A DNA stretch of 64,000 bases from Flavobacterium sp. KJJ (GCF_000708595.2 NZ_JARP01000001.1:744001-808000); one strand, 5' to 3'; positions 7,916 through 17,230 are shown, counted from the stretch's first letter. A program made the numbers and translations. Notes: generated by a model not told the origin, from the letters alone.

Positions 7916-9235
7916 TTAATTTTTTACAACTTTAAAAGTTTTAATTCTATTCTCGATTTGAATTTTGCAGATGTAAGTTCCTTTGGCAAGATTTCCCACA
8001 TTCAATTCTAATTTTTCATCAGAGGATATATTTTTTGAGTTTGTGTAAACTTTAGATCCATTTGCAGAAAAAATACTTATAATGGCAGTTCCATTTTCAT
8101 GATTAGAAAATTGAATGTTTAATAGGCTGTCAATAACTGTTGGATAATATTTTAAATCTAAATCAAGACTCGATTTATCATTTAAGCCTAAATTAGTACA
8201 GCTTGAAGAAATTTTCCCATCCGCAACAGCTTGAAGTGTTGCACCCGCACCGCAAGACGTATTCGTTATATAACCCGCAACATCAGCAACAGGAATTGTG
8301 GTGTAAGCATAAGAAGGTTTTGCAACTGCATCACCATAATCTGCCGGAGCTTTAAGGCTGTTCACAAATGTAGCGCCTGCAATACCTCCGTCAGTGCTAA
8401 TGTAGTTTTTAAATGCAGTGCCAATTTTGGCAAAATCTGTACCTTCAACGTAGCAGGTCGAATTTTTATCGCCTCCACCTAAACCAATTGCCAGTGATCC
8501 TGATACAGAAGTATTATAGTAGCAATTAAGAATATGAAGTTCTGCGTTTCTAGCTCGAGGCATACGTTCTTTACATCCCTCTGCCCAATAGCAATTTTTA
8601 AAAGTAATGCTGTAATGACCATCTGCAGGATAATCCGTTTTGCTTGAACCAATAAGATCCGTAAATCTGTGATCGTCTGCACCGCCAGAACCTCCAGCTT
8701 TTGGAGCTTTTAAATAGGTAAATTTACACCATGAAATTGTGACATTGTCTGCAGTTCCTTTATTATCAAAATTCCCATCCATTCCGTCTTGAAATTCACA
8801 ATGATCCACCCATAAATTTGTAGCTTCAGAGGTAAGATTATCATGACCGTCAACATCATAAGCTCCAGGACCTTCAAAAATTAAGTTTCGAATAATAATA
8901 TTATTTGATCCCGCTTTTAAATTCAGAATTCCAGATCCTGCAGCAGTTTGATCGTTGTTTACCAATTTTGCTCCGGGCAATCCTATAATAGTTTTATCAC
9001 TTACTAATAAACTCGTATACGTAAAATTAATCGTTCCAGAAACTAAAATGACCTGTGGAGTTGTCAGTTTAAGTTTTGCAGTTAAATCTGCCAAAGTAGA
9101 AACAGTTACTGGAGTTGCTGTTCCACCGCCAGTTGTATTCGAGCCAAAACCTTCTGGTGCTGACAAATAATAATTTTGTGCGGAAAGTGAGGATAAACTC
9201 AGTAGGAAAATGAGTAAAAAAAGATTCTTTTTCAT
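7916..9235 (-). CDS. secreted pectate lyase, PL1-type, with type IX sorting domain
   Basis: Predicted extracellular pectate lyase that cleaves polygalacturonate by beta-elimination. The 439-residue product has a signal peptide (cleavage near SLSA-QN at 19-20) and a right-handed beta-helix domain with the PL1 signatures WVDHCEF (142-148) and RMPRARNAE (224-232, including the catalytic Arg region). The C-terminal part from about 362 (YYPTVIDSLLNI... to GTYICKIQIENR...KTFKVVKN) matches type A sorting domains exported through the type IX system. No other pectin genes are near. A perfect 14-base palindrome lies upstream at 9279-9292. Exact substrate specificity within PL1 is not certain. Confidence 0.9.
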   Translation of the reverse strand: MKKNLFLLIFLLSLSSLSAQNYYLSAPEGFGSNTTGGGTATPVTVSTLADLTAKLKLTTPQVILVSGTINFTYTSLLVSDKTIIGLPGAKLVNNDQTAAGSGILNLKAGSNNIIIRNLIFEGPGAYDVDGHDNLTSEATNLWVDHCEFQDGMDGNFDNKGTADNVTISWCKFTYLKAPKAGGSGGADDHRFTDLIGSSKTDYPADGHYSITFKNCYWAEGCKERMPRARNAELHILNCYYNTSVSGSLAIGLGGGDKNSTCYVEGTDFAKIGTAFKNYISTDGGIAGATFVNSLKAPADYGDAVAKPSYAYTTIPVADVAGYITNTSCGAGATLQAVADGKISSSCTNLGLNDKSSLDLDLKYYPTVIDSLLNIQFSNHENGTAIISIFSANGSKVYTNSKNISSDEKLELNVGNLAKGTYICKIQIENRIKTFKVVKN

Positions 9236-9278
9236 TTAAGTGTATTTATTTGGTTTAATAAGTGGTTTTATTATTAAA

Positions 9279-9292
9279 TGTAATCGATTACA
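9279..9292 (-). promoter_or_regulatory. perfect palindrome upstream of pectate lyase, LacI-type operator candidate
   Basis: TGTAATCGATTACA is a perfect 14-base palindrome 44 bases upstream of the lyase start. Its central-CG dyad resembles operators of LacI-family sugar regulators. No LacI gene is in the window. Confidence 0.6.
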
Positions 9293-9515
9293 CGAATGTA
9301 AATAATAAATTTTGAACTGCTTTATTTTTGATAAAAATATTTGAGTTTTTGGATTTTTAAAAGATTAAATCTTACAATTTGTATAAAAAAATAAATAGAA
9401 ATAATTTGATAAAACATTTCTGCAAACATAATTATTGTCTTTTTTTAATACAATTTTAAACCAGAAAACTCATGCTAAATACATATATTTGAAAATAGTT
9501 ATTTAAACAAATAGT

Positions 9516-10511
9516 ATGGTAAAATTTGAAACTGAAGCTGCTAAATCGCTTGTAGACAAAAATCTAATTACAGAAAATCAATTTAATGAGATTGTTGCTT
9601 ATCGTGATCTGAATATTTTTTCCTTAAATGCAGAATTAAAATTCTTTCTATACTTATCTGTTTTGCTTTTCACGTCTGGTATTGGAGTATTAATATATCA
9701 GAATATAGATACCATTGGCCATATTGCCATTCTTTCAATATTACTTATCATTATTGTAGTGTGTTTTTATTATTGTTTCAAACATTCAAAAGGATTTCAA
9801 AAAACAGAAACTGCTTTTGAAAATCCAGTTATAGAATATTTGGTTTTAGCGGCTAATATTTTGACATGTATTTTTATAGGTTATCTTCAATTTCAATATA
9901 AACCTTTTGGTACACATTACGGATTAGCTACTTTAGTTCCAACAATAGTCAGTTTTATTTGTGCCTATTACTTCGACAATAAAAGTGTTTTAACGATTGC
10001 AATTACGGGTTTGGCAGCATATATCGGACTTTCTGTAACGCCTCAGGATTTATTAAATAATGATTTTTATGGACATCAAAACTTAAGTTATTCTGCTGTC
10101 TTGCTGGGCGGTTTGCTTATTTTATGGACTATTTACAGCTTGCAAATAAATTTAAAAATTCATTTTAATCTCATCTATCTAACTTTTGCCCTGCATTTAA
10201 TAAGCATAGCATCGATCAGTAATTTAGTTGACTATAATAAAGACGGCATTTGGTTTCTTTTTGCAATTGTATTAACGGGTTCATCTTATTATTTTTATAA
10301 AATCAGTCATGAAATCAGAGCAATTTCCCTGTATGTTTTTATGATAATTTACGCCTATATAGGCTTAAATATCTTTTTATTTAGAATTTTTGAATTTATT
10401 GATTTTTCAGATGTTTGGGCCTTGTTTGTTTTAATATTACCAGCTTATTTCATTGGCTCAATTATATTATTTATTAAACTGATTAAAAACTTCAATAAAG
10501 AAATCGCATAA
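9516..10511 (+). CDS. DUF2157-like multi-pass membrane protein
   Basis: Function unknown. The 331-residue protein opens with a short soluble segment (about 1-42, containing LVDKNLITENQFNEIVAY, typical of the DUF2157 N-terminus), followed by eight or more hydrophobic segments to the C-terminus. It overlaps the next gene by one base (TAA/ATG at 10509-10513), so the two are almost certainly translated together. No catalytic motif is visible. Confidence 0.75.
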   Translation: MVKFETEAAKSLVDKNLITENQFNEIVAYRDLNIFSLNAELKFFLYLSVLLFTSGIGVLIYQNIDTIGHIAILSILLIIIVVCFYYCFKHSKGFQKTETAFENPVIEYLVLAANILTCIFIGYLQFQYKPFGTHYGLATLVPTIVSFICAYYFDNKSVLTIAITGLAAYIGLSVTPQDLLNNDFYGHQNLSYSAVLLGGLLILWTIYSLQINLKIHFNLIYLTFALHLISIASISNLVDYNKDGIWFLFAIVLTGSSYYFYKISHEIRAISLYVFMIIYAYIGLNIFLFRIFEFIDFSDVWALFVLILPAYFIGSIILFIKLIKNFNKEIA

Positions 10512-11677
10512 TGATAGTACACGATAAAAATTTATTAGATAATGAAGCTTTACTAGAAGAAGCAAACTCTTTGCAAAGCGGTGGATTTATAAGTAAGGAA
10601 CAAAATAATTTAATCAAAAAAGAGTTACCCGCTTTTAGAAGTCAAAGTAATATTTTGGTACGATTTGGATTCTTTTTATTAGGATCATTTTTATATTCCT
10701 CTATTTGTGGTGCATTTTCATTAATTGGAATGGCCGGAGAAGATTTTTATTTTAAAATATGCTGTTATATTTTTGCCGCTGTTGGTTTTGGAGGTGCAGA
10801 GTTATTGGCAAATCAAAATTATAGAAACCATGGGCTAGATGATGCTTTTATCCTGGGGGCTATTCTAAATTTAGGACTTGCTGTTGCTTTTACAACAGAT
10901 GGATACGAATTAGTAATTGCTGCTTTTGTTGCAGTTGCCTCTTTTTTTATGTACAGAAGATACTTGCATATAATGGCCTTGGTGGTTTTTTGCTTAGCGT
11001 CTTCAGCAATTTTATTTTATGGTCTTTTTGAATTTGGCGCAATCGGAAAAACCATTTTGCCCTTTGTTACGATGCTATTTTCGGCAGTTTTTTATTTCTT
11101 TACTAAAAAAACAGTCCTTAATTTGACTGAAACCTACTATTATAACGGTCTTTTGTTAGTGAACAGTTTTTGCTTAATTCTGTTTTATCTTTCTTGTAAT
11201 TACTTAGTAGTCAGAGAGCTTTCTGTATTATTATTAGGAAACGAAATACTTCCAGGAACTGATATTCCTTTTGCTGTTTTCTTTTATGCCTTTACACTTA
11301 TTGTGCCGATTGTTTATTTGGTTCAGGCTTTAAAAACAAAAGACAGAATCATGCTTTGGATAAGTTTTCTAGCCATAGGTTTTTCAATTTACACCATTCG
11401 TTTTTATTATTCAGTTTTGCCAATTGAAGTTGCGTTGACCCTTGGAGGAGCAATATTATTTGTAATAGCGTATTTTTCAATCAAAAAATTGAAAGAGAAA
11501 GATAGCGGTTTAACCTTTAAACCAGATAGAATCAATAATTCTAGCGCCTTTTTAAATGCTGAAGCTCTAATTGTAGCATCGACGTTTGGATTAAAACCAG
11601 AAGTAAAACCTCAAAGTTCTCCAATGGATTTTGGAGGTGGAGGATTTAGCGGAGGCGGTTCTGGAGGAAGTTTTTAG
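10511..11677 (+). CDS. second DUF2157/DUF4401-like membrane protein with Gly-rich tail
   Basis: Function unknown. The 388-residue protein has a soluble N-terminus with LQSGGFISKEQNNLIKKE, resembling its upstream partner, then about ten hydrophobic segments, a cytosolic linker rich in Lys, and a C-terminal tail ending FGGGGFSGGGSGGSF. The related N-terminal motif and one-base overlap suggest an ancient duplication or a two-subunit membrane complex. The Gly/Ser tail resembles those of some TPM-domain or YgcG-like membrane proteins, but no such domain is seen here. Confidence 0.7.
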   Translation: MIVHDKNLLDNEALLEEANSLQSGGFISKEQNNLIKKELPAFRSQSNILVRFGFFLLGSFLYSSICGAFSLIGMAGEDFYFKICCYIFAAVGFGGAELLANQNYRNHGLDDAFILGAILNLGLAVAFTTDGYELVIAAFVAVASFFMYRRYLHIMALVVFCLASSAILFYGLFEFGAIGKTILPFVTMLFSAVFYFFTKKTVLNLTETYYYNGLLLVNSFCLILFYLSCNYLVVRELSVLLLGNEILPGTDIPFAVFFYAFTLIVPIVYLVQALKTKDRIMLWISFLAIGFSIYTIRFYYSVLPIEVALTLGGAILFVIAYFSIKKLKEKDSGLTFKPDRINNSSAFLNAEALIVASTFGLKPEVKPQSSPMDFGGGGFSGGGSGGSF

Positions 11678-11679
11678 AA

Positions 11680-11839
11680 ATGTGAAATGTGAAGTGTGAA
11701 ATGTGAAATGTGAAAAGTAAAATGTGAAATGTGAAATGTGAAATGTGAAATGTGAAATGTGAAATGTGAAATGTGAGAAGTAATAACTAGGTATTCCTTC
11801 ACAGTCTCACATTTCACATTTTACATTTCACATTTCACA
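11680..11839. repeat. 14+6 heptamer inverted word array
   Basis: Fourteen heptamers in perfect register (11680-11777), eleven of them exactly ATGTGAA and three with one to three changes. After 20 bases come six heptamers of the complement type TTTCACA (11798-11839, three exact). It fills the gap between convergent genes and could fold into a long degenerate hairpin in either strand. It is followed by AAATAAAAAAAC, a weak tail for termination of the minus-strand gene. Confidence 0.9.
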
Positions 11840-11849
11840 AATAAAAAAA

Positions 11850-12239
11850 CTAGACCTTACTTTTTAATGCTTCAGCATCAATATCGCTGTGTGAAACGTT
11901 GTAAACAGCTTTTCCGTTTTTAATTAAGATAAGTTGCGGTGATTCATGATAAACATTGAATCTATCAGCAATTTCATTTGAGATATCTCTATGTGCTATT
12001 AAATCTAGAAAATAAGCATCAACTACATTGTTCAAATCAAATTCTCTTTCAAATTGTTTTAGTGCCATACGGCTGATACTGCATCTTGTGCTGTGTTTAA
12101 ATATAACAACTGGCTTTTCATTTGATATGGTTTCGATTTCCATCAATTGATGAATATCAGTTAATTCGGTCCAATTAACTTTGCTTTGTGGAGAATCTGT
12201 ATTCTCTGAATTTCCGAAGATTGAATTAAAAAAACTCAT
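11850..12239 (-). CDS. ytxJ: YtxJ-type bacillithiol-system thioredoxin-fold protein
   Basis: Small (129-residue) thioredoxin-fold protein of the YtxJ/DUF2847 family. It is proposed to act as a monothiol bacilliredoxin in organisms that use bacillithiol. The family motif VVIFKHSTRCSISRMAL is at about 44-60, with Cys53 as the single redox-active cysteine. ESPQLILIKNG supplies the cis-Pro loop. It is transcribed towards the word array at 11680-11839. No bacillithiol-synthesis gene is in the window. Confidence 0.85.
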   Translation of the reverse strand: MSFFNSIFGNSENTDSPQSKVNWTELTDIHQLMEIETISNEKPVVIFKHSTRCSISRMALKQFEREFDLNNVVDAYFLDLIAHRDISNEIADRFNVYHESPQLILIKNGKAVYNVSHSDIDAEALKSKV

Positions 12240-12446
12240 ATTTGACTTGTTTTATGACTTTTTGGCATTAAAATATGATATAAATCATTTTTTAAGTGTC
12301 ATTTTGTCTTTATTTTTACTATGGAATATAATTTGTCTATCCGACTACAAAGTTAGCTTATTTGAAGCAAAAATTTTATCTCAATAAGTTGTAACTTTAA
12401 TCATATTGAATAGCAAACAAATAAAAATCAATCAAATCGAATAAAT

Positions 12447-15050
12447 ATGAACATAAATAAATTTACTATTAAGTCGCAAGAAGCCATTCAGCTCTCACAG
12501 CAATTGGCGCAACGCAACGGACAGCAACAAATAGAAAACGAACACATTTTTAAAGCTATTTTTGAAGTAGATGAAAATGTAGCGCCTTTTATTTTGAAGA
12601 AACTCAATGTAAATGTGCCGTTATTTTTACAAATATTAGACAGTACAATTCAGAGTTTTCCAAAAGTTTCTGGAGGCGATATTTTACTTTCCAGAGATGC
12701 AAATAAAGCACTTAATGAAGCTGAAATTATTGCTCAAAAAATGAATGACGAATACGTTTCGATCGAACATTTGATTCTGGCAATTTTCGATTCTAAAAGC
12801 AAAGTTTCTCAAATTCTGAAAGATCAAGGTGTAACCGGAAAGGGTCTTAAAGCAGCAATCGAAGAGCTTCGAAAAGGAGAAAGAGTAACATCTGCTTCTG
12901 CAGAAGAAACATATAACGCTTTAAACAAATACGCTAAAAATTTAAACGAATTAGCGCGCACAGGAAAATTAGATCCAGTTATTGGACGTGATGAAGAAAT
13001 TCGCCGCGTACTGCAGATTCTGACAAGAAGAACCAAAAATAACCCAATGTTGGTTGGGGAACCTGGAGTGGGTAAAACTGCAATTGCTGAAGGTTTAGCA
13101 CACAGAATTGTTGATGGAGACGTTCCGGAAAATTTAAAAGATAAAATCGTTTTCTCATTAGATATGGGAGCTCTGATTGCTGGAGCAAAATTCAAAGGAG
13201 AATTTGAAGAACGCTTAAAATCAGTTGTTAAGGAAGTTACAGCTGCAGAAGGGGATATTGTTTTATTCATTGATGAGATTCACACGCTTGTAGGCGCGGG
13301 TGGAGGCGAAGGCGCAATGGACGCAGCTAATATTTTAAAGCCAGCTTTGGCTCGCGGTGAATTAAGAGCAATTGGAGCAACGACTTTAGATGAATATCAA
13401 AAATACTTTGAAAAGGATAAAGCTTTAGAAAGACGTTTTCAAAAGGTTTTGATTGATGAGCCAGATACGGAAAGTGCGATTTCAATATTGCGTGGAATTA
13501 AAGAAAAATACGAAACGCATCATAAAGTTCAAATTAAAGATGAAGCAATTATTGCCGCAGTCGAACTTTCGCAACGTTATATTACAAATCGTTTTTTACC
13601 AGATAAAGCGATCGATTTGATGGATGAAGCAGCTTCTAAACTTCGTATGGAAATCAATTCAAAACCAGAAGAGTTAGATGTTTTGGATCGTAAAATAATG
13701 CAGCTGGAAATTGAAATTGAAGCCATAAAACGCGAAAAAGAAGAAAGCAAGCTTAAAATCTTACGCATGGATTTGGCGAATTTAAAAGAAGAACGAAACG
13801 AAATCTATGCAAAATGGAAATCTGAAAAAGATGTTGTTGACGGAATTCAGGCTGTAAAATTAGAAATTGAAGATTTTAAATACGAAGCAGAACGTGCAGA
13901 ACGTGATGGCGATTACGGAAAAGTAGCTGAAATTCGTTACGGAAAAATTAAAGAAGCGCAAGAACGTCTTGATGTTTTACAGAAACAATTACAAGAATAT
14001 CAATCAGGTAATTCATTAATTAAAGAAGAAGTTACTCGTGAAGATATTGCCGAAGTAGTTGCAAAATGGACTGGAATTCCGGTTATGAAAATGCTTCAGA
14101 CTGAGAGAGAAAAACTGTTGCATCTTGAAGATGAATTGCACAAACGTGTGGTAGGTCAGGAAGAAGCAATCGAAGCCGTTAGCGATGCCGTTCGAAGAAG
14201 CCGTGCAGGTTTGCAGGATATGAAAAAACCAGTTGGAACATTCTTATTCTTAGGAACAACCGGAGTTGGTAAAACAGAGTTGGCAAAAGCTTTAGCAGAA
14301 TATCTTTTTGATGACGAAAATGCGATGACAAGAATTGATATGAGTGAGTACCAGGAACGCCACAGTGTGAGCCGTTTGGTTGGTGCGCCTCCGGGATATG
14401 TTGGTTATGATGAAGGTGGTCAATTGACAGAAGCTGTTCGTAGAAAACCGTATTCTGTGATTTTGCTGGACGAGATCGAAAAAGCGCATCCAGACACTTT
14501 TAATATTTTATTGCAGGTATTAGACGAAGGCCGATTGACAGATAATAAAGGTCGTTTGGCTGATTTTAAAAATACAATTATAATTATGACTTCTAATATG
14601 GGAAGTCAGATTATACAAGAAAAGTTTGAAAATCTTAAAGGTGGAGTAGAAGCAGCAACAGAAGCCGCAAAAACTGAAGTTTTGGGATTATTAAAACAAA
14701 CTGTCCGTCCGGAATTTATAAACCGTATCGACGAAATCGTAATGTTTACGCCATTAACAGTCGAAAATATTTCGAGAATTGTTGGCTTGCAACTAAAAAG
14801 TGTTACAAAAATGCTGGCACTGCAAGGTATCGCTATGGATGCAACACCAGAAGCTATTCAGTATTTGTCTGACAAAGGATATGATCCGCAGTTTGGTGCA
14901 AGACCAGTAAAACGTGTGGTTCAAAGAGAAGTATTAAATCAATTGTCTAAAGAAATTTTGGCAGGAAACATTACTACAGACAGTATTATTTTATTAGATG
15001 CTTTCGACGGAAAATTGGTTTTTAGAAATCAAACACAGCCTGTCGTATAA
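12447..15050 (+). CDS. clpB: ATP-dependent disaggregase ClpB
   Basis: Hexameric AAA+ chaperone that, with DnaK, extracts polypeptides from aggregates. The 867-residue product has the Clp N-domain repeats (1-145), the first AAA domain with Walker A GEPGVGKT (204-211) and Walker [15 protein letters not shown], a coiled-coil middle domain (about 405-525), the second AAA domain with Walker A GTTGVGKT near 603, and the C-terminal sensor region [15 protein letters not shown]. The intact middle domain distinguishes ClpB from ClpA and ClpC. It stands alone between ytxJ (divergent) and its own terminator. Confidence 0.97.
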   Translation: MNINKFTIKSQEAIQLSQQLAQRNGQQQIENEHIFKAIFEVDENVAPFILKKLNVNVPLFLQILDSTIQSFPKVSGGDILLSRDANKALNEAEIIAQKMNDEYVSIEHLILAIFDSKSKVSQILKDQGVTGKGLKAAIEELRKGERVTSASAEETYNALNKYAKNLNELARTGKLDPVIGRDEEIRRVLQILTRRTKNNPMLVGEPGVGKTAIAEGLAHRIVDGDVPENLKDKIVFSLDMGALIAGAKFKGEFEERLKSVVKEVTAAEGDIVLFIDEIHTLVGAGGGEGAMDAANILKPALARGELRAIGATTLDEYQKYFEKDKALERRFQKVLIDEPDTESAISILRGIKEKYETHHKVQIKDEAIIAAVELSQRYITNRFLPDKAIDLMDEAASKLRMEINSKPEELDVLDRKIMQLEIEIEAIKREKEESKLKILRMDLANLKEERNEIYAKWKSEKDVVDGIQAVKLEIEDFKYEAERAERDGDYGKVAEIRYGKIKEAQERLDVLQKQLQEYQSGNSLIKEEVTREDIAEVVAKWTGIPVMKMLQTEREKLLHLEDELHKRVVGQEEAIEAVSDAVRRSRAGLQDMKKPVGTFLFLGTTGVGKTELAKALAEYLFDDENAMTRIDMSEYQERHSVSRLVGAPPGYVGYDEGGQLTEAVRRKPYSVILLDEIEKAHPDTFNILLQVLDEGRLTDNKGRLADFKNTIIIMTSNMGSQIIQEKFENLKGGVEAATEAAKTEVLGLLKQTVRPEFINRIDEIVMFTPLTVENISRIVGLQLKSVTKMLALQGIAMDATPEAIQYLSDKGYDPQFGARPVKRVVQREVLNQLSKEILAGNITTDSIILLDAFDGKLVFRNQTQPVV

Positions 15051-15078
15051 TTCTTAGGTTATTTTTTTGAGGAAAAAG

Positions 15079-15107
15079 CACCAGTCGAAAGGCTGGTGTT
15101 TTTTTTT
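15079..15107 (+). terminator. intrinsic terminator after clpB
   Basis: CACCAGTC-GAAA-GGCTGGTG hairpin with a GAAA tetraloop, followed by nine or more T. A near-identical CACCAG/CTGGTG terminator follows the DUF808 gene at 16311. Confidence 0.9.
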
Positions 15108-15225
15108 AAATATACAAAATCCGTGAATCATGAAACTTTTTATAAAATTAATATAAAAAGATTTTCTTGCTAAATTCTGACCTTTACTTAAACAATTAAA
15201 AAATAATAACATAAAAAAAAATACT

Positions 15226-15348
15226 ATGAACAACTTATTTAGAGGATTATTAGCAGGTTACGGTGCAAAAAAATTAGGAGGCGGATGCTTTGGAACTGTA
15301 TTGGTTTTTATAATCATTTGGGCACTTTTAGGGCAATGCAGCCGTTAA
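15226..15348 (+). CDS. 40-residue single-span membrane peptide
   Basis: Short open frame starting MNNLFRGLLAGYGAKKLGGG and ending QCSR. It has a basic/Gly-rich head (about 1-19) and one hydrophobic span (about 22-36, CFGTVLVFIIIWALLG). The ATG is preceded by an A-rich leader of the kind common in Bacteroidetes. It sits 54 bases before the DUF808 gene on the same strand. Function unknown; similar short GG-Cys hydrophobic proteins are common in flavobacterial genomes, to my knowledge. A chance frame is possible, but the hydrophobic pattern and position argue for a real gene. Confidence 0.65.
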   Translation: MNNLFRGLLAGYGAKKLGGGCFGTVLVFIIIWALLGQCSR

Positions 15349-15402
15349 TTCTAAAGGATGAATTAAATAAAAAGTATTAAATTCGCACAAATAAAAAATA
15401 TA

Positions 15403-16287
15403 ATGGCATCAGGGTTTTTCGTACTATTAGATGATATTGCTGCAATCATGGATGATGTTGCAGTAATGAGCAAAGTTGCAGCAAAAAAAACAGCAGGTAT
15501 TTTGGGTGATGATTTGGCAGTAAATGCCGAAAAATCTTCAGGATTTGCTTCATCTAGAGAACTTCCCGTGCTTTGGGCAATTAGCAAAGGATCGCTTCTT
15601 AATAAAATAATTATTTTGCCAATCGCTTTTCTTTTAAGTGCCTTTTTACCAATTGCAATAATAGTAATTCTGGTTTTAGGAGGCTTGTTTTTAGCTTATG
15701 AAGGTGCCGAAAAAATTTACGAATTTTTCTTCCCGCACAGTCACGAAGAATCAGAAGGAATAACAGAAGAAACTTTTACAGAAGAAGAAATTCTGGCAGC
15801 CGAGAAAGGAAAAATAAAATCAGCTATTTTAACCGATTTTATTTTATCTGTCGAAATTGTAATTATTGCTTTGGGAACCGTCATTGGCAAACCTATTTTG
15901 CAGCAAATTGTGGTTGTATCAATTATTGCGGTAATTGCAACAGTTGGTGTTTATGGCATTGTTGCGCTTATTGTGCGAATGGATGAAGCAGGTTTTAAAC
16001 TGATCCAGATTAGTAAAAAGGAAAATGGAGTACTGAAATTTATCGGAAATATTTTAGTTCAGGCACTTCCTAAGGTTATTAAGGCTTTAACTATAATTGG
16101 TACGATCGCTTTAATTTTAGTAGCGGGAGGTTTATTCATCCATAATATTGAATTTTTCCACCATCTATTGCCGAATTTCCCATCCATAATAAGAGAATTT
16201 ATAATCGGACTAGCATTAGGATTTATCGTTTTAGCGATTGTAAATCTTATTAAAAAAATCTTCAAAAAGAAAGAACCAGCACTATAA
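15403..16287 (+). CDS. DUF808 (YedI-like) inner-membrane protein
   Basis: The 294-residue product begins MASGFFVLLDDIAAIMDDVA, the hallmark N-terminus of the DUF808/YedI family, followed by KKTAGILGDDLAVNAEKSSG. At least six hydrophobic segments follow, with an acidic cytosolic loop (about 108-138, HSHEESEGITEETFTEEE) and a Lys-rich C-terminus. The biochemical role is unknown. A 40-residue membrane peptide lies just upstream, and a terminator follows. Confidence 0.85.
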   Translation: MASGFFVLLDDIAAIMDDVAVMSKVAAKKTAGILGDDLAVNAEKSSGFASSRELPVLWAISKGSLLNKIIILPIAFLLSAFLPIAIIVILVLGGLFLAYEGAEKIYEFFFPHSHEESEGITEETFTEEEILAAEKGKIKSAILTDFILSVEIVIIALGTVIGKPILQQIVVVSIIAVIATVGVYGIVALIVRMDEAGFKLIQISKKENGVLKFIGNILVQALPKVIKALTIIGTIALILVAGGLFIHNIEFFHHLLPNFPSIIREFIIGLALGFIVLAIVNLIKKIFKKKEPAL

Positions 16288-16310
16288 TTCGATTTAGAAA
16301 CATAATTAAA

Positions 16311-16341
16311 AACACCAGTCATAAAGCTGGTGTTTTTTTTT
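16311..16341 (+). terminator. intrinsic terminator after DUF808 gene
   Basis: ACACCAG-tcataaag-CTGGTGT hairpin followed by a T-run of nine. The stem is the same as that of the clpB terminator. Confidence 0.88.
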
Positions 16342-16360
16342 GAAGCAGAAATAAACGTTT

Positions 16361-16450
16361 CAATTCACGTTTTGTCCCGCCATACACTATATCTTTTTCT
16401 GTCTGGAGCAGCCAGAAAAAGGATACCGTTTCTGTCGGGGCTAGAATTGA
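16361..16450. repeat. palindromic intergenic element, copy 2
   Basis: About 90 bp imperfect palindrome with outer arms CAATTC/GAATTG, a TCCCGCCAT left motif, a TCGGGGCTAG right motif, and an inner stem CTTTTTCTG/CAGAAAAAG. It has the same architecture as 6394-6480, with a different inner stem. Confidence 0.72.
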
Positions 16451-16619
16451 AAGTTTAATTTTCATAAGAAATAACGGTAGTTGCGCAATTTTTTTTATTA
16501 AATAAATATTTGATCTTTAGCCGTTTAATGTTTTTGTAAAACTATTTAACATTTTGTCAAAGCAACCATTGCAATTATCTAACGTCTTCATAGTAATTAA
16601 CAATTAATTATTATTTTAT
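16451..16619. other. A+T-rich spacer, nothing identified
   Basis: Together with the terminator and palindrome this makes the 332-base gap 16288-16619. I see no reading frame or hairpin of note in this last part, apart from the leader of the lipoprotein gene. Confidence 0.5.
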
Positions 16620-17030
16620 ATGAAAAGTTTTAGATTAAAATCAGTTTTAGTAGTATTATTTTTAGCAACTGTATTTGTTTCGTGCAGCAATGACGATGAT
16701 GTAAAAACAACAAATCCAACAACAAAAGTTGCACTGGTTACAGAAGTTAAGGGGCCAGCAACAGGAAAAGTAAATGAAGAATTAAGTTATGATGTAACGT
16801 TTATTGTTGATAATGCTTGCGGAGAGTTTGATAAAATTTCTGAAGTTACAATTGGTGGAGTAAAAGGATTGCAAGTTGAAGCAAAATATCCATCAGAAGT
16901 TTGTACACAACAAGTTCCAGATCCAAAGAAAACAGTTTACAAATTCAAATCGACTACAAAAGGAACATTTGAAATTAAATTTAAAAAATCAGAGACTGAA
17001 TTTGTAACTGCAAAAGTGGTTATTGAATAA
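16620..17030 (+). CDS. small lipoprotein, function unknown
   Basis: The 136-residue product starts MKSFRLKSVLVVLFLATVFVSCSNDDD: a lipoprotein signal with the acylated Cys at about 22, followed by an Asp-rich stretch as seen in surface-exposed Bacteroidetes lipoproteins. The remainder looks like one all-beta Ig-like domain (VTEVKGPATGKVNEELSYDVTF...), with two Cys (about 67 and 95) that may form a disulphide. It is a single-gene unit ended by an inverted-repeat terminator. Confidence 0.7.
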   Translation: MKSFRLKSVLVVLFLATVFVSCSNDDDVKTTNPTTKVALVTEVKGPATGKVNEELSYDVTFIVDNACGEFDKISEVTIGGVKGLQVEAKYPSEVCTQQVPDPKKTVYKFKSTTKGTFEIKFKKSETEFVTAKVVIE

Positions 17031-17057
17031 GCAATTTTAGTTCTTAATTTTAGGTTT

Positions 17058-17127
17058 AAAAACCATTTTGCAATTATCTTATTTATTTAAAATGGAATGA
17101 GATAATTGTAAAATGGTTTTCTTTTTA
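17058..17127 (+). terminator. long-stem terminator after lipoprotein
   Basis: AAACCATTTTGCAATTATCT pairs with the matching complement ending in AAAATGGTTT (17101-17120) with few mismatches; T-rich tail CTTTTTAATT. Confidence 0.8.
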
Positions 17128-17199
17128 ATTAGTAAAGTGAATAAATACAATCTTTGTGAACTTTGCATAAATCTTTGTATCCTTTGCGTTTAAGCAGAC

Positions 17200-17230
17200 T
17201 TTGCCATTCCTCTAAAATTTACTATTTTTG
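17200..17230 (+). promoter_or_regulatory. Bacteroidetes-type promoter of aguB
   Basis: TTTG at 17200-17203, 19 bases, then TATTTTTG (TAnnTTTG) at 17223-17230. The predicted transcript starts about 12 bases before ATG 17249. A longer reading from TTG 17228 would overlap the promoter and is rejected. Confidence 0.75.

Noticed and set aside
8231-8482. Plus-strand frame inside the pectate lyase gene
   Set aside because: Antisense shadow; Cys/Arg-rich product of low plausibility, while the lyase frame is certain.
11680-11839. CRISPR-like array
   Set aside because: Units are 7 bases without spacers, and the second half is the reverse complement; no cas genes are in the window.
12824-13270. 148-codon antisense frame inside clpB
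   Set aside because: Antisense shadow of a highly conserved coding region.
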